64,000 nucleotides of DNA from UBA2767 sp965228625. GTDB lineage: Bacteria; Pseudomonadota; Alphaproteobacteria; Rhizobiales; Methyloligellaceae. Shown piece by piece: positions 36,530 to 46,082 of the stretch. The notes beneath the pieces are model-generated. The model ran no database searches, was not told the origin of the DNA, and worked only from the letters and a program-made list of their open reading frames with translations. The stretch lies in assembly GCA_965228625.1 (NCBI GenBank), contig OZ245829.1, positions 2,232,001-2,296,000 on the forward strand. The letters are read 5' to 3'. Positions within the stretch are counted from its first letter, which is position 1. Each line of letters starts with the position of its first letter. The position numbers and the translations under genes were made by a program.

Positions 36530-36542
36530 GCTCAACTTGAGC
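36530..36542. promoter_or_regulatory. Palindrome GCTCAACTTGAGC upstream of autotransporter 1
   Basis: A perfect 6-bp inverted repeat with one central base, 38 bp upstream of the ATG. Similar CAA..TTG palindromes occur upstream of autotransporters 2 and 3, so a common regulator is possible. Confidence 0.4.
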
Positions 36543-36614
36543 GTTATTGGCAGCACGCACCCAAACCGGGTTGAAAACTGCGTGTACGCATCATTCTATT
36601 GTCGTAGCCTCGGC

Positions 36615-36670
36615 CAAGAACGACCCGTATGGGTTAACGGCGGAGATTTCCGGCGTGTATTGCAGATGTA
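36615..36670 (-). repeat. Dispersed ~57-bp palindromic element, copy 4
   Basis: Block TTAACCCATACGGGTCGTTC read on the minus strand, about 125 bp upstream of autotransporter 1. The first half is more diverged than in other copies. Confidence 0.65.
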
Positions 36671-36689
36671 TCGCTGAGCGCGGGGAGTT

Positions 36690-37078
36690 TCTGTCTTCGT
36701 CATTCCCGCCCCCGCCTGCGCGGGCACTTCACCCTCGTCATTCCCGCGAAGGCGGGAATCCAGATGTGCCGTGCCACACATGTCGCCGCTAAAAGCTGGA
36801 TCCCGGATCGCGCGGCGGAATTGGAACACAGGCTGACCGAGCGCACGGGCCGCCGCTTGTCCGGGATGACGGGTGGAGAATGTTGGTTCATTCCGGACAA
36901 AAGCTCTCAACCGTCATTCCCGCGAAGGCGGGAATCCAGATGTGACGTGCCACATGCATCGCCGTTAAGACTGGATCCCGGATCGCGCGGCAGATTGCGA
37001 CCACGGGCTGACCAACCGCACGGGCTGCCGCTTGTCCGGGATGACGGGTAGAGGATGTCGGAGCGCCGGGACTGATCC
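36690..37078. repeat. REP-like hairpin cluster
   Basis: Contains CATTCCCGCGAAGGCGGGAA twice (near 36738 and 36912), each followed by GTG(C/A)CGTGCCACA, GGATCCCGGATCGCGCGGC and CTTGTCCGGGATGACGGGT blocks. No gene is visible in this ~390 bp. Confidence 0.75.
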
Positions 37079-37098
37079 TCAGCCTTCATTCCCGCCCG

Positions 37099-37833
37099 CT
37101 ATCGGATGCACCTCATGACCGCATCGGCGAACAGGGACGGCGCCTCGATCATCATGAGGTGGCCCGTCTCGGCAATGTTTATCCTCGCGCGACACAACTG
37201 ATTGGCCCAATCCGGCGTATCCCACCCTGCCGAGGACCGGGCTCCGGCTATGAGATGGACCGGCGTGTCCGAAGCCATGAGGTCGCGCATGCCCTTCAGG
37301 TAGCTGTCGTGCCCGGTTGCCGCGACCACGGCCCTGGCCTGCGCCTTGATCGTCGATGCCGGTTGATTGTTCAGCCATTCGACCGCGACGCGGGACGTCA
37401 GCTCCGTCGCCTCCGCGACCGCTGCATTCATCCATTCATCCGGCTCGGCGCGATACCCATCGACGATGTCCTCGACTTCGGCATCGGATTTCTGCGCGAT
37501 CTGCCCCGACCAGAAGGCGTCTTTCAGAGTGAAGTTGCCTTCGACGCTGATGTAGCTCGCGACCAGGTCGGGGCGCTGCATGGCCACAAGAGCGCTGACC
37601 GCGCCGCCCACGGAGTGGCCGATCAGGTGGACCGGCCCGCTGTGGACTTGCCCGATATGTGAAATGACGTGATCCGCCTGGTTCTGAAGCGTCAGCCCGG
37701 CGGTATCGGCGTCGGCGTGGTCGCCGTAGCCGAGCAGGTCCGGCGCCGAGGTGACGCACGCGGTGAACGCGGCGTGCACCTCCGGAACCTTGAGGTGACC
37801 AAACAGTCCATGGACGAAAACGAGCGCCGTCAT
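37099..37833 (-). CDS. Alpha/beta-hydrolase family protein
   Basis: A 244-residue cytosolic-looking enzyme. The oxyanion strand is FVHGLFG (6-12), the nucleophile elbow GHSVGG with Ser74, and the catalytic His is H225 in AETGHLMMIEAP. Asp205 or Asp208 in GWDTPDW is the likely acid. No signal peptide. It is the only non-autotransporter gene in the array, with REP-like clusters on both sides and a copy of the dispersed element 40 bp upstream. ATG 37833 has GGAG upstream. Substrate is unknown. Confidence 0.88.
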   Translation of the reverse strand: MTALVFVHGLFGHLKVPEVHAAFTACVTSAPDLLGYGDHADADTAGLTLQNQADHVISHIGQVHSGPVHLIGHSVGGAVSALVAMQRPDLVASYISVEGNFTLKDAFWSGQIAQKSDAEVEDIVDGYRAEPDEWMNAAVAEATELTSRVAVEWLNNQPASTIKAQARAVVAATGHDSYLKGMRDLMASDTPVHLIAGARSSAGWDTPDWANQLCRARINIAETGHLMMIEAPSLFADAVMRCIR

Positions 37834-37872
37834 GAGGAAACTCCGGGGAACCGGCTAGAAGGCCTTTGCCAC

Positions 37873-37930
37873 AAAAAATAACCCATATGGGTTATTGGCG
37901 GAGATGTGCCGAGAATGTTGCGAAAACGCA
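37873..37930 (-). repeat. Dispersed ~57-bp palindromic element, copy 5
   Basis: Contains the best palindrome of the family, AATAACCCATATGGGTTATT, followed on the minus strand by more T residues, so it could fold as a short hairpin with a U-tract. It lies 40 bp upstream of the hydrolase gene. Confidence 0.65.
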
Positions 37931-38084
37931 ATCGGCCCGCCCCCGCACGGGCGGGGGCGGGCTTCTGCCGGAATCCGGCACGGCTTTGCCTGGTCTTGTG
38001 CTGGATCCCGTAACGCCGATCGTTTGTTTCGCGCGCCTCCGGCGCGACGCGCACTGTCCGGGTTGACGGTTGAGGGCCCGCCTG

Positions 38085-38400
38085 CACTTCACCCTCGTCA
38101 TTCCCGCCTCCGCCTGCGCGAGGGCAGGCTTCGGCGGTCGAGGGTGAGTCCCGGTACTCCGACATACCCCACGTGTCATCACCGGGCTTGTCCCGGTGAT
38201 CCATCCCGTGACCTCGCCACGCGCTGAGACGCCAGTGGCATGGACCCCCGGACCCGCGCGATCCGGGATCCAGTCTTTAACGGCGATGCGTGTGGCACGT
38301 CACTTCTGGATTCCCGCCTTCGCGGGAATGACGACAAGAAGAAGCGTCCGCCCGTGACACGTCATATCTGGACTCCCGCCTTCGCGGGAATGACGAGGGA
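38085..38400. repeat. REP-like hairpin cluster
   Basis: Holds GTCATCACCGGGCTTGTCCC, the reverse complement of the 29.1-29.5 kb unit including its ACGCCAGTGGCATGGACCCC tail, and three CATTCCCGC(C/G) type hairpins (near 38098, 38309, 38373). No gene seen. Confidence 0.7.
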
Positions 38401-38416
38401 AGAACTGCCCCCGCCC

Positions 38417-41400
38417 CTAGAACGTCCGCGATCCCTTGATGAAGATGCCGTGGCTCTCGACGTCGTCGGAGAAGCGGCCCTCGTAGCCGGCGGAGACCGT
38501 GGCGCTCTGCCCGCGGAACAGGGTCAGCCCAGCCTCAAGGTCGGCATACACGTCGTCGAACTCGGAAGAGGTCTGGAACGCCCCCACACCCGCCGGGGCG
38601 GCGGCGAAGCGCGCCAGCAGAGACTGGTCGGTGTCGCTGTAGAAGGTCACGCCGGCGCGGATATAGGGCCGCACCATCCCGCCATTGCCACGGTCGATGG
38701 TGGTGCCAAGCTCGAGCGCCGGGGTCACCGAGAAATAGGTCTCGTCCGATCCCGACACGTTGAGATTGGCCGCACCACCGCCCGTCTCCTGTGCCGCCTC
38801 GCGGTCGATGCGCGTCACGTTCACATCGACGAACGGCTTGGCGTACCAGGACCCGCGGTCCATCAGATAGGCCGCGTGGAATGTGGCCCCCATATGGTCC
38901 ACGTCGTAGCTGGATCTGGCGGTCGCGTTGAACCCGCCGAAGTCGAACGGCCGCAACACCTCGGTGTCGCCATATCCCACCGAACCGACAAGCGCCAGCA
39001 GGGTCGGTCCCGACTGATACTTGATCACGCCGCCGAGCATGTAGCGGCTCGAATCCGCCTCCTCGCCGACATCGGTCTCGAGGTCGGCATTCTCGTAGGC
39101 GCCGGCGATGCCGAGGGTCCATCTCGGCGCAACCGCCACCTGGGCGCCGCCGGAGATGCCGCGGGCGTCCTCGTCGAAGCCGATGTTCTCAAACGTGCCG
39201 TCGCGGTCCATCCAGCGCCCGTCATAGCGCAGCCACATGCACTGGCCCTGGGAGATCGCGGTGTAGCCGGGTCCCGCCTGCGGGCAGCTCAGCAGCTTGT
39301 CGTTGAAGCGCTCCGCGGCGAACAGCGCGGCGGTCTCTGTGTTGAGATAAACCTCCGGGATGAGCTGATCGAGCGCGGCGATGTAGTCCGGCACCGACAC
39401 GATGCCGTTCAGCAGCGCATCGAGAACCGGAGCGAGCCCGCCGCCGCCGGCGTCAAAAATCTCGTTGAGGTTGCCCGCCAGGTTGGTCTGGTTCTCGTTG
39501 AGATCGACCGCGTCCGGCGCGAAGTTGACCTCGGTGGTCAGCACCACGTCATTGGCGTTCGGGAAGGCGAGCGACGCCTGAAGGGCCGGACTTGAGAGCA
39601 CGCTGAGACCGTTGTCGGTGGTGCCGCCCGCCGCCGACAGGATGATGTTCGACTGCTCGCCGGGCGCCGCGCCTTGCACCTGCACCCGGACGGAGCCGGC
39701 GAGGTCGGCCGTCTCGGTCACGTCGACCCGGTCCGCGGTTCCCGCCACCCGGTCGACATCCACCTCGAAGACACCGGAACCGGTCTGGGTGAGGTTGCCC
39801 GTCAGCGCCGTCGCCGAGACCGTGCCCACACCGGCCGGCGACAGCGTGCCGGCGTTGCGCAGCAGGTTGCCGGCGCCGAGGTCGACGCTCACACCGGAAT
39901 TGAGCAGCCCGCCGTCCAGATTGTCGAACAGGTTGTTGCCGCCGGTGAGTGACACATCGCCCGTGACCGTGCCGGCATTGTTGACCGTCGCGCCCGTGGC
40001 GGTGGCAGTCGTTATGGCGAGCGTGTTGCCGGTGATGATGCCGTCGGCGAGGTTGTTGATGACAGCGCCGGCATTGTCCGATTGCGCCAGGATGCCCGAA
40101 TTGCCGCCGTCGACCGTGCCGCCGGATGTGGTGATGTTCACGCCGGCCGCGCCGTTCGCCAGAACGCCGTATTGCGCGACATTGATGTCGCCGGTGCTGT
40201 TCACATTGACGTCTGCGCTGGAGCGGGCCTCAATACCGATGTCGGCGTTCGTGATATTGCCAACGGACGTCACGTTCGCCGTTTCGAGCGCGTTGGCGTA
40301 GATCCCCCTCAAGCCTGCGGTGATATTGCCCGTGGAGGACACGGTCGCTGTGCTGGCGTTGGAAACCGCGAAGATCCCGTCCAGGTCTGCGGCGATGTTG
40401 CCCGTGGAGGACACGGCCGCCGTGATGCCGCTGGAAATCATCGCGATGCCGTTTCCGGCCTCCGAGGACACATTCCCTTCCGACGTCACCTGGACCCCGC
40501 CGACGCCAATGGCCTCGATGGCGTTGTTGAGCGCGCTGACGTTGCCGATGGAGGATATGGTCACGGCGCCGTTCACGGAAGCGGCGGAGATGCCGATTGA
40601 TGTCGCCGAGGAAACGTTGCCCCGCGAGGTGATCTGGACTCCCGCCGGCCCCGCTACCGTGATTCCGAATTCTTCGGCTTGAATGTTCCCCGTCGAGGTG
40701 ATTTCGACGGAACTGTTGTCCGAAACGGCGGCGAGGCCACTCGCCCCGGCCGTGATGTCGCCGTTCGAGTTAATAGTGATCGCCTCGGCGGCAACCACGG
40801 CCACGCCGGACAGACCGGCATCGATGTCGCCGGTGGAGGATATGCCGACCGTGCCGGCGGTAGAGAGTGCGTTGATGCCGTCCAGGCCTGCGGAAATGAG
40901 GCCTTGCGACGTGACCTCAGCGCCCTGGCCCGCAACGACATCAATACCTTCGGCAACGCTCGAAGTGATGCTGCCCGAGGAGTAGACGCTCGCACTGCCA
41001 GCAGGCGCGTCCACGTTGATGCCGCCCGTAAAGGCGGAGATATCACCGATGGACGTGACTTGAACCGACGCAGTAAGGCTCTCGGCGCGAATGCCCCTCA
41101 CGGTTGAGGTGATGTCGCCGGTGGATGTGACCTCGACGGAACCGGCATTCGAGCGGGCGCGAATTCCGCTATCGGCTCCACCCAGTATCGGCGGACCCGT
41201 AACAACGATGTCACCTGTGGACACCACCTCGATGGCACCGCTGTCTGCGACAGCCCGAATTCCGGCGTTGCCACCGGTGATGCCGCCCGTTGAGGAGACG
41301 GTCACCGTGCCGATGGCGGAATATGCGTAAATGCCATCCTCGTTCGCAGCGTTGATGTTCCCGACCGACGTCACCTGAACGTCCTGTGCCGCGCCCACGA

Positions 41401-42088
41401 TGATGCCGTTAGCGCCTGCATCGATGTTCCCGACCGACGTCACCTGAACGTCCTGGTACGCGCCCACGATGATGCCGTTAACGCCTGCATCGATGTTGCT
41501 GGTGGCGGTAATCTCCACGCTGCCTAGGAGCGCGAGCCCCCTGAAGCCGTCGGCTTCGGAGGTGATGTCCCCGGTGTGGATGATGGTGACATCAGTTCCA
41601 ACTCCAGTGGAAGCGCCGTAGACGCCATGGCCCAACGCGCCGGTGGTGATGATTTCGAACGGTCCGCCCGGCCCGTTCGTGGTGTCGGAGTTGATAAGAA
41701 CATTGCCCGTAGAACCAAAGCCAATCCCTGGGACATCCACCGCCGGCGTGATGTTCGCACTCAGATTGGTGACGTTGAGGATCGTTTTATTGTCACCGGC
41801 CGGGGGCGGCTCCGGATTGAAGTCAGAACCAGGGATATTAGAGCCCGCGACACCGTTGGACTGGTTGCCCGAGCAGGTGGCGATAGCGGGAACCAGGAGA
41901 TTGCAGCTATCCGGCCCGGCCAGCGCGGCGTGATCGTGGCCGAGCATCAGGGCGCCGGCCGCCACCGTGCCCAGCAGCGCGGTACGCCAGGCCGGCAGGG
42001 TTGCCGGCGAAGGCGAAGATGAACCGGGCCGGCGACTGCCGCAATATTCGGCAATCTCAGTATCAGACGGTTTGTCGAACGTTTTCAT
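38417..42088 (-). CDS. Autotransporter 2
   Basis: 1223 residues. Signal peptide ~1-57 with the shared LPAWRTALLGTVAAGALML core; Cys pair in DSCNLLVPAIATCSG. The passenger contains two adjacent, almost identical 23-residue units (IDAG.NGIIVGA.QDVQVTSVGN), encoded by a 69-bp tandem repeat at 41359-41496. The barrel starts ~948 at CMWLRYDGRW and ends in SRTF. ATG 42088 follows GGGGGTG. The ~190 bp upstream are almost identical to those before autotransporter 3, so these two are probably controlled alike. Confidence 0.93.
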   Translation of the reverse strand: MKTFDKPSDTEIAEYCGSRRPGSSSPSPATLPAWRTALLGTVAAGALMLGHDHAALAGPDSCNLLVPAIATCSGNQSNGVAGSNIPGSDFNPEPPPAGDNKTILNVTNLSANITPAVDVPGIGFGSTGNVLINSDTTNGPGGPFEIITTGALGHGVYGASTGVGTDVTIIHTGDITSEADGFRGLALLGSVEITATSNIDAGVNGIIVGAYQDVQVTSVGNIDAGANGIIVGAAQDVQVTSVGNINAANEDGIYAYSAIGTVTVSSTGGITGGNAGIRAVADSGAIEVVSTGDIVVTGPPILGGADSGIRARSNAGSVEVTSTGDITSTVRGIRAESLTASVQVTSIGDISAFTGGINVDAPAGSASVYSSGSITSSVAEGIDVVAGQGAEVTSQGLISAGLDGINALSTAGTVGISSTGDIDAGLSGVAVVAAEAITINSNGDITAGASGLAAVSDNSSVEITSTGNIQAEEFGITVAGPAGVQITSRGNVSSATSIGISAASVNGAVTISSIGNVSALNNAIEAIGVGGVQVTSEGNVSSEAGNGIAMISSGITAAVSSTGNIAADLDGIFAVSNASTATVSSTGNITAGLRGIYANALETANVTSVGNITNADIGIEARSSADVNVNSTGDINVAQYGVLANGAAGVNITTSGGTVDGGNSGILAQSDNAGAVINNLADGIITGNTLAITTATATGATVNNAGTVTGDVSLTGGNNLFDNLDGGLLNSGVSVDLGAGNLLRNAGTLSPAGVGTVSATALTGNLTQTGSGVFEVDVDRVAGTADRVDVTETADLAGSVRVQVQGAAPGEQSNIILSAAGGTTDNGLSVLSSPALQASLAFPNANDVVLTTEVNFAPDAVDLNENQTNLAGNLNEIFDAGGGGLAPVLDALLNGIVSVPDYIAALDQLIPEVYLNTETAALFAAERFNDKLLSCPQAGPGYTAISQGQCMWLRYDGRWMDRDGTFENIGFDEDARGISGGAQVAVAPRWTLGIAGAYENADLETDVGEEADSSRYMLGGVIKYQSGPTLLALVGSVGYGDTEVLRPFDFGGFNATARSSYDVDHMGATFHAAYLMDRGSWYAKPFVDVNVTRIDREAAQETGGGAANLNVSGSDETYFSVTPALELGTTIDRGNGGMVRPYIRAGVTFYSDTDQSLLARFAAAPAGVGAFQTSSEFDDVYADLEAGLTLFRGQSATVSAGYEGRFSDDVESHGIFIKGSRTF
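41359..41496 (-). repeat. Two tandem 69-bp copies in autotransporter 2
   Basis: Units 41359-41427 and 41428-41496 differ at only a few bases. Each encodes one 23-residue passenger repeat, giving the size of a single beta-helix turn unit and indicating recent duplication. Confidence 0.85.
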
Positions 42089-42119
42089 TCAAGACACCCC
42101 CAGCAAAAGTTGCATTTGC

Positions 42120-42138
42120 TTCAAGTGTGCAACCTGAA
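42120..42138. promoter_or_regulatory. Imperfect palindrome TTCAAGTGTGCAACCTGAA upstream of autotransporter 2
   Basis: TTCAAGT and ACCTGAA flank five bases; one half-site mismatch relative to the perfect version upstream of autotransporter 3. 31 bp upstream of the ATG. Confidence 0.4.
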
Positions 42139-42211
42139 ATGCATGCATGGCTTGCACCTGAGTCGGTGCGAACACTTTCCTGAATGAAACTGTTATTGGG
42201 AGAGGGCCCGC

Positions 42212-42270
42212 CAAGAACGACCCATACGGGTCATTGGCGGCGATTTACGGAGAGCGTTGCAAAAATGTCG
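42212..42270 (-). repeat. Dispersed ~57-bp palindromic element, copy 6
   Basis: Block AATGACCCGTATGGGTCGTT on the minus strand, 124 bp upstream of autotransporter 2. Its coding-like frame has a stop (SP*IAANDPYGSF). Confidence 0.65.
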
Positions 42271-42334
42271 ATGGGCGTGTGTGGGTGTCTGCGCAAGCGG
42301 GCACAGTCCTTGGTCCGATCGCCCTTCATCCTGA

Positions 42335-42420
42335 AATTCCCGCGAAGGCGGGAATCCATGTGTGACGTGCCACACGCATCGCCGATAAGAACTGGATCCC
42401 GGATCGCGGGCCGGGTCAAA
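42335..42420. repeat. REP-like hairpin unit
   Basis: TTCCCGCGAAGGCGGGAATC followed by GTGTGACGTGCCACACGCAT and GGATCCCGGATCGCGGGCC. The remaining DNA up to 42488 has no visible gene. Confidence 0.65.
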
Positions 42421-42488
42421 CGCCATGCCTCACGCATCGCCGTGCCCGGCTGGGTGGTTCGCTCCCGCGCAGGGCCGTCGGGTACTCC

Positions 42489-45400
42489 CTAGAACGTCCG
42501 TGTGCCCTTGACGAAGATGCCGTGGCTCTGGACGTCGTCGCCGAAGCGGCCCTCATAGCCGGCGGAGACCGTGGAGTCCTGGCCGTTGAACAGGGTAACA
42601 CCGGCCTCAAGGTCGGCATACACGTCGTCGAACTCCGAGGATGTCTGGAACGCGCCGACACCCGCAGGCGCGCCGACGAAGCTCGCCAGCAGCGACTGGT
42701 CGGTGTCGCTGTAGAAGGTGACGCCGGCCCGCACGTAAGGCCTTATCGCCCGCCCGTAGCCCTGGTCGATGGTGGCGCCGAGTTCAAGGGCGGGCGTGAC
42801 GGAGAAATAGGTCTCGTCCGAGCCCGACACGTTGAGGTTGGCCCCACCGCCGCCCGTCTCCTGGACCGACTCGCGGTCGACATGGGTGATGTTCACATCG
42901 ACGAACGGCTTGGCGTACCAGGTTCCGCGGTCCATCAGATAGGCCGCATGGAAGGTGGCCCCCATATGGTCCACGTCGAAGCTCGATCTGGCGGTCGCAT
43001 TGAACCCGCCGAAGTCGAGCGAGCGCGCCACGTCGGTGCCGCTGGTGCCGACGGAACCGACCAGCGCCAGCAGGGTCGGCCCCGACTGGTACTTGATGAC
43101 GCCGCCGAGCATGTAGCGGTCCGAGTCGGCGGATGCACCCGTGTCGGTGTCGAGATCGGCGTTCTCGTAGGCGATAGCCACGCCGAGGGTCCATTCCGGC
43201 GCGACCGCCACCTGGGCGCCGCCGGAGAAGCCGTTGGCGTCTTCCTCGAAACCGATGTTCTCGCTGGTCCCGTCGCGGTCGCTCCAGCGTCCGTCATAGC
43301 GCAGCCACATGCACTGGCCCTGGGAGATGGCGGTGTAGCCGGGCCCCGCCTGCGGGCAGCTCAGCAGCTTGTCGTTGAAGCGCTCCGCGGCGAACAGCGC
43401 CGCGGTCTCGGTGTTGAGATAGACCTCCGGAATGAGCTGATCGAACGCGGCCAGGTAGTCCGGCACCGTCACGATGCCGTTCAGCAGAGCGTCGATCACC
43501 GGAGCGACCCCGCCGACACCGGCGGCGAAGATGTCGTTCAGGTTCTCCCCCAGATTGGTCTGGTTCTCGTTGAAAACGATGACGGCGCCATCCCCTTCAG
43601 GTTCAGCTCCGGGATCAGCGCCTGGACCACCAGGACCGGGAGGATCGCCGGGACCAGCAGGCGGCAGGAAGTTGATGTCGGTGTTCAGCTCCAGGTCGTC
43701 GCCGTTGACCGACAGCTCGGCTTGCAGCGCCGGGCTGGCGTCCACGCCGAGGCCGTTATCGGTGATGCCGCCGGCGGCCGAGAGGATGACGTTGGTCTGC
43801 GGGCCCGTCACGTCGCCGATCGCCTGCACCCGGACATTGCCGGCGAGTTCCGCTGTTCCCGAAACGTTGATACGATCGGCGGTCGTGTTCGCCTCGTCGA
43901 CGTCGACCTCAAAGACACCGGACTCGGTCTGGACGAGGTTGCCCGTCAGCTCAGTCGTCTCGACCGTGCCCACGCCACCCGGCGACAGCGTGCCGGCGTT
44001 GTTCAGCGCCCCGTTCGCTTCGAGATTGACGGTCGCACCAGAGTTGAACAGCCCACCCGTCTGGTTGTTGAAAGCGTTGTTGCCAAAACCGTTGATGAGT
44101 CTGACGTTGCCCGTAACGATGCCGGCATTGTTGACTGTCGTACCCGTCGCGCTGTCAGCAACAATGGCACCGTTGCCACCGGTGATGGTTCCGCCGTCGA
44201 GGTTCTCGATCGTGACACCGCCGCCCGAAACGGCGTCCACGCCTACAATGTCGCCGTCCACTATCCCCCCGGACGTGGTGATGCTGACATTTGTCTGTCC
44301 GTCCGCATTGATGCCGAAGTCAATCGCATCGATATTGCCCGTGGAATTCACCGTTACGCTACCGTTCGTCGAATCGGCCTCGATGCCGTCTGCCGTCACC
44401 GACGTGATGCCGCCCACTGACGTCACCTGCACGTCCAGCTCCGCCGCAGCGATAATACCGGAAAAGTCACTGTCGATTTCGCCGGTGGAAGACACGACCA
44501 CGCCGCCCAAGGTCGAGGTGGCGAAGATGCCATATCCAAATGTCGAGTCCAGATCGCCCACAGACGTCACCTCGGCGTCCTGGTTTGAAAGGGCGCGGAT
44601 GGCATGTCCATTTGCGTTGATGTCGCCCGTAGAAGACACGGTCACTTGGCCGGCATCGGAGTCGGCGAGTATACCGTTAAACGAAGATGATGTGATGTCG
44701 CCTTCCGACGTGACCTGAACGTCCTGCTCCGCCGCGGCGAAGATGCCATCCAGCTCAGCATCGACGTCGCCCGTGGAGAAGACAGTCACGCTACCCAGGA
44801 GCGAGAAGGCGTCGATACCCCGCCTCGCCGACGAGGTGATGTCACCCTCCGACGTCACCAGAACGTTCTGGCTTGCCTCGGCGGAGATGCCCTCTTCTGC
44901 TGCGGAAATGTCGCCGGTGACGGTGATGTCCACACCTAACACGCCCAAGAAGGACGAATATCCCCGAATACCAATGCCGCTGGCAGAGATGTCGCCCGTG
45001 TGGTTGATGACGACTGTGCCGACGACCGAAGAGCCATAGATGCCATCGGCGCCTGGCCCGCTCGTGATGATCTGAAACGGTTCATCGAGCCCGTTCGTTG
45101 TATCGGAAATGATCGTGACATTGCCGTTGGACTCGAAAAAGATGCCGCTGACACCGGGTCCCGGAGCAATGTTCTGATCCAGATTGTTGACGTTGAGGGT
45201 GATGATATTGTCGTCGGCCGGATCCGGATCAAAGTCACCGCCCCCGGCAGGGTCGCCCACGATACCGTCGGACTGGTTGCCGGTGCACGTGGCCTCGAAG
45301 GCAACCGCCATGAGATCGCAGCTATCCGGCCCGGCCAGCGCGGCGTGGTTCTGGCCCAGCATCAGCGCGCCCGCCGCCACGGTGCCCAGGAGCGCGGCAC

Positions 45401-45503
45401 GCCAGGCCGACAAGGTTGACGGCGTCGGCGAAGATGAAACGGGCCGGCGGTCGCCGGAATTATTGGCGATCACAATATTCTGCGGTTTTCCGAACGTTTT
45501 CAT
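42489..45503 (-). CDS. Autotransporter 3 (shortest of the array)
   Basis: 1004 residues, the shortest passenger. Signal peptide with LSAWR (Ser replaces Pro of the shared LPAWR), Cys pair in DSCDLMAVAFEATCTG. A Pro/Gly/Glu-rich linker (about residues 614-640, PPGPGGPGADPGAEP) before the barrel is unique to this member. The barrel begins ~730 and ends TRTF. The gene start and leader match autotransporter 2 closely. Confidence 0.93.
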   Translation of the reverse strand: MKTFGKPQNIVIANNSGDRRPVSSSPTPSTLSAWRAALLGTVAAGALMLGQNHAALAGPDSCDLMAVAFEATCTGNQSDGIVGDPAGGGDFDPDPADDNIITLNVNNLDQNIAPGPGVSGIFFESNGNVTIISDTTNGLDEPFQIITSGPGADGIYGSSVVGTVVINHTGDISASGIGIRGYSSFLGVLGVDITVTGDISAAEEGISAEASQNVLVTSEGDITSSARRGIDAFSLLGSVTVFSTGDVDAELDGIFAAAEQDVQVTSEGDITSSSFNGILADSDAGQVTVSSTGDINANGHAIRALSNQDAEVTSVGDLDSTFGYGIFATSTLGGVVVSSTGEIDSDFSGIIAAAELDVQVTSVGGITSVTADGIEADSTNGSVTVNSTGNIDAIDFGINADGQTNVSITTSGGIVDGDIVGVDAVSGGGVTIENLDGGTITGGNGAIVADSATGTTVNNAGIVTGNVRLINGFGNNAFNNQTGGLFNSGATVNLEANGALNNAGTLSPGGVGTVETTELTGNLVQTESGVFEVDVDEANTTADRINVSGTAELAGNVRVQAIGDVTGPQTNVILSAAGGITDNGLGVDASPALQAELSVNGDDLELNTDINFLPPAGPGDPPGPGGPGADPGAEPEGDGAVIVFNENQTNLGENLNDIFAAGVGGVAPVIDALLNGIVTVPDYLAAFDQLIPEVYLNTETAALFAAERFNDKLLSCPQAGPGYTAISQGQCMWLRYDGRWSDRDGTSENIGFEEDANGFSGGAQVAVAPEWTLGVAIAYENADLDTDTGASADSDRYMLGGVIKYQSGPTLLALVGSVGTSGTDVARSLDFGGFNATARSSFDVDHMGATFHAAYLMDRGTWYAKPFVDVNITHVDRESVQETGGGGANLNVSGSDETYFSVTPALELGATIDQGYGRAIRPYVRAGVTFYSDTDQSLLASFVGAPAGVGAFQTSSEFDDVYADLEAGVTLFNGQDSTVSAGYEGRFGDDVQSHGIFVKGTRTF

Positions 45504-45534
45504 TCAAGACACCCCCAGCAAGAGTTGCATTTGC

Positions 45535-45553
45535 TTCAAGTGTTCAACTTGAA
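45535..45553. promoter_or_regulatory. Perfect palindrome TTCAAGTGTTCAACTTGAA upstream of autotransporter 3
   Basis: TTCAAGT and ACTTGAA flank five bases; 31 bp upstream of the ATG. A weaker GCACC/GGTGC hairpin follows at 45569-45584. A possible operator or RNA hairpin. Confidence 0.45.
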
Positions 45554-45626
45554 ATGCATGCATGGCTTGCACCTGAGTCGGTGCGAACACTTTTCTGAGT
45601 GAAACTGTTATTGGGGGAGCGCCAGA

Positions 45627-45685
45627 CAAGAACGACCCATACGGGTCATTGGCGGAGAATTCCGGGGACTGTTGCAAAAATGCCG
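45627..45685 (-). repeat. Dispersed ~57-bp palindromic element, copy 7
   Basis: Minus-strand GGCATTTTTGCAACAG start and AATGACCCGTATGGGTCGTT block, 124 bp upstream of autotransporter 3. Its frame SPEFSANDPYGSF has no internal stop. Confidence 0.65.
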
Positions 45686-45714
45686 ACAGGGGGTCAGGCG
45701 GCAGGCGCAGGGGT

Positions 45715-46065
45715 ATTACTTTCGTCATTCCCGCGAAGGCGGGAATCCAGTGTGACGTGCCACACCCACCGCCGTTAAAGACTGGATCCCGGATCGCGCG
45801 GCGGGTTGAGACCACGGGCTAACCGATCGCTCTGGCCGCCGCTTGTCCGGGATGACGGGTGGAGATTGTCGAAGTGCCGGGACTCGCCCTCAACCCGTTA
45901 ATTGGTCCGCTCCCAATCCCGAAATTCCCGCGAAGGCGGGAATCCATAAGTGACGTGCCACACCTATCGCCGTTAAAGACTGGATCCCGGATCGCGCGGC
46001 AGATTGAGACCAAGGGCTGACCGACCGCACGGGCCGCCGCTTGTCCGGGATTTCAGGTGTTATCT
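45715..46065. repeat. REP-like hairpin cluster between autotransporters 3 and 4
   Basis: Two copies of TTCCCGCGAAGGCGGGAATC (near 45728 and 45924), each with GGATCCCGGATCGCGCGGC and a CTTGTCCGGGAT tail. No gene is visible. Confidence 0.75.
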
Positions 46066-46082
46066 AGCCGTCCCCCACCCCT

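Noticed and set aside
36760..36776. TGTG(C/A)CGTGCCACA in REP units as CRP sites
   Set aside because: The arms are two bases closer than in TGTGA-N6-TCACA, and the motif is part of a dispersed repeat.
37873..37930. Dispersed element as an intrinsic terminator
   Set aside because: Only this copy has a good T-run; other copies lack it, and all lie upstream of genes rather than after them.
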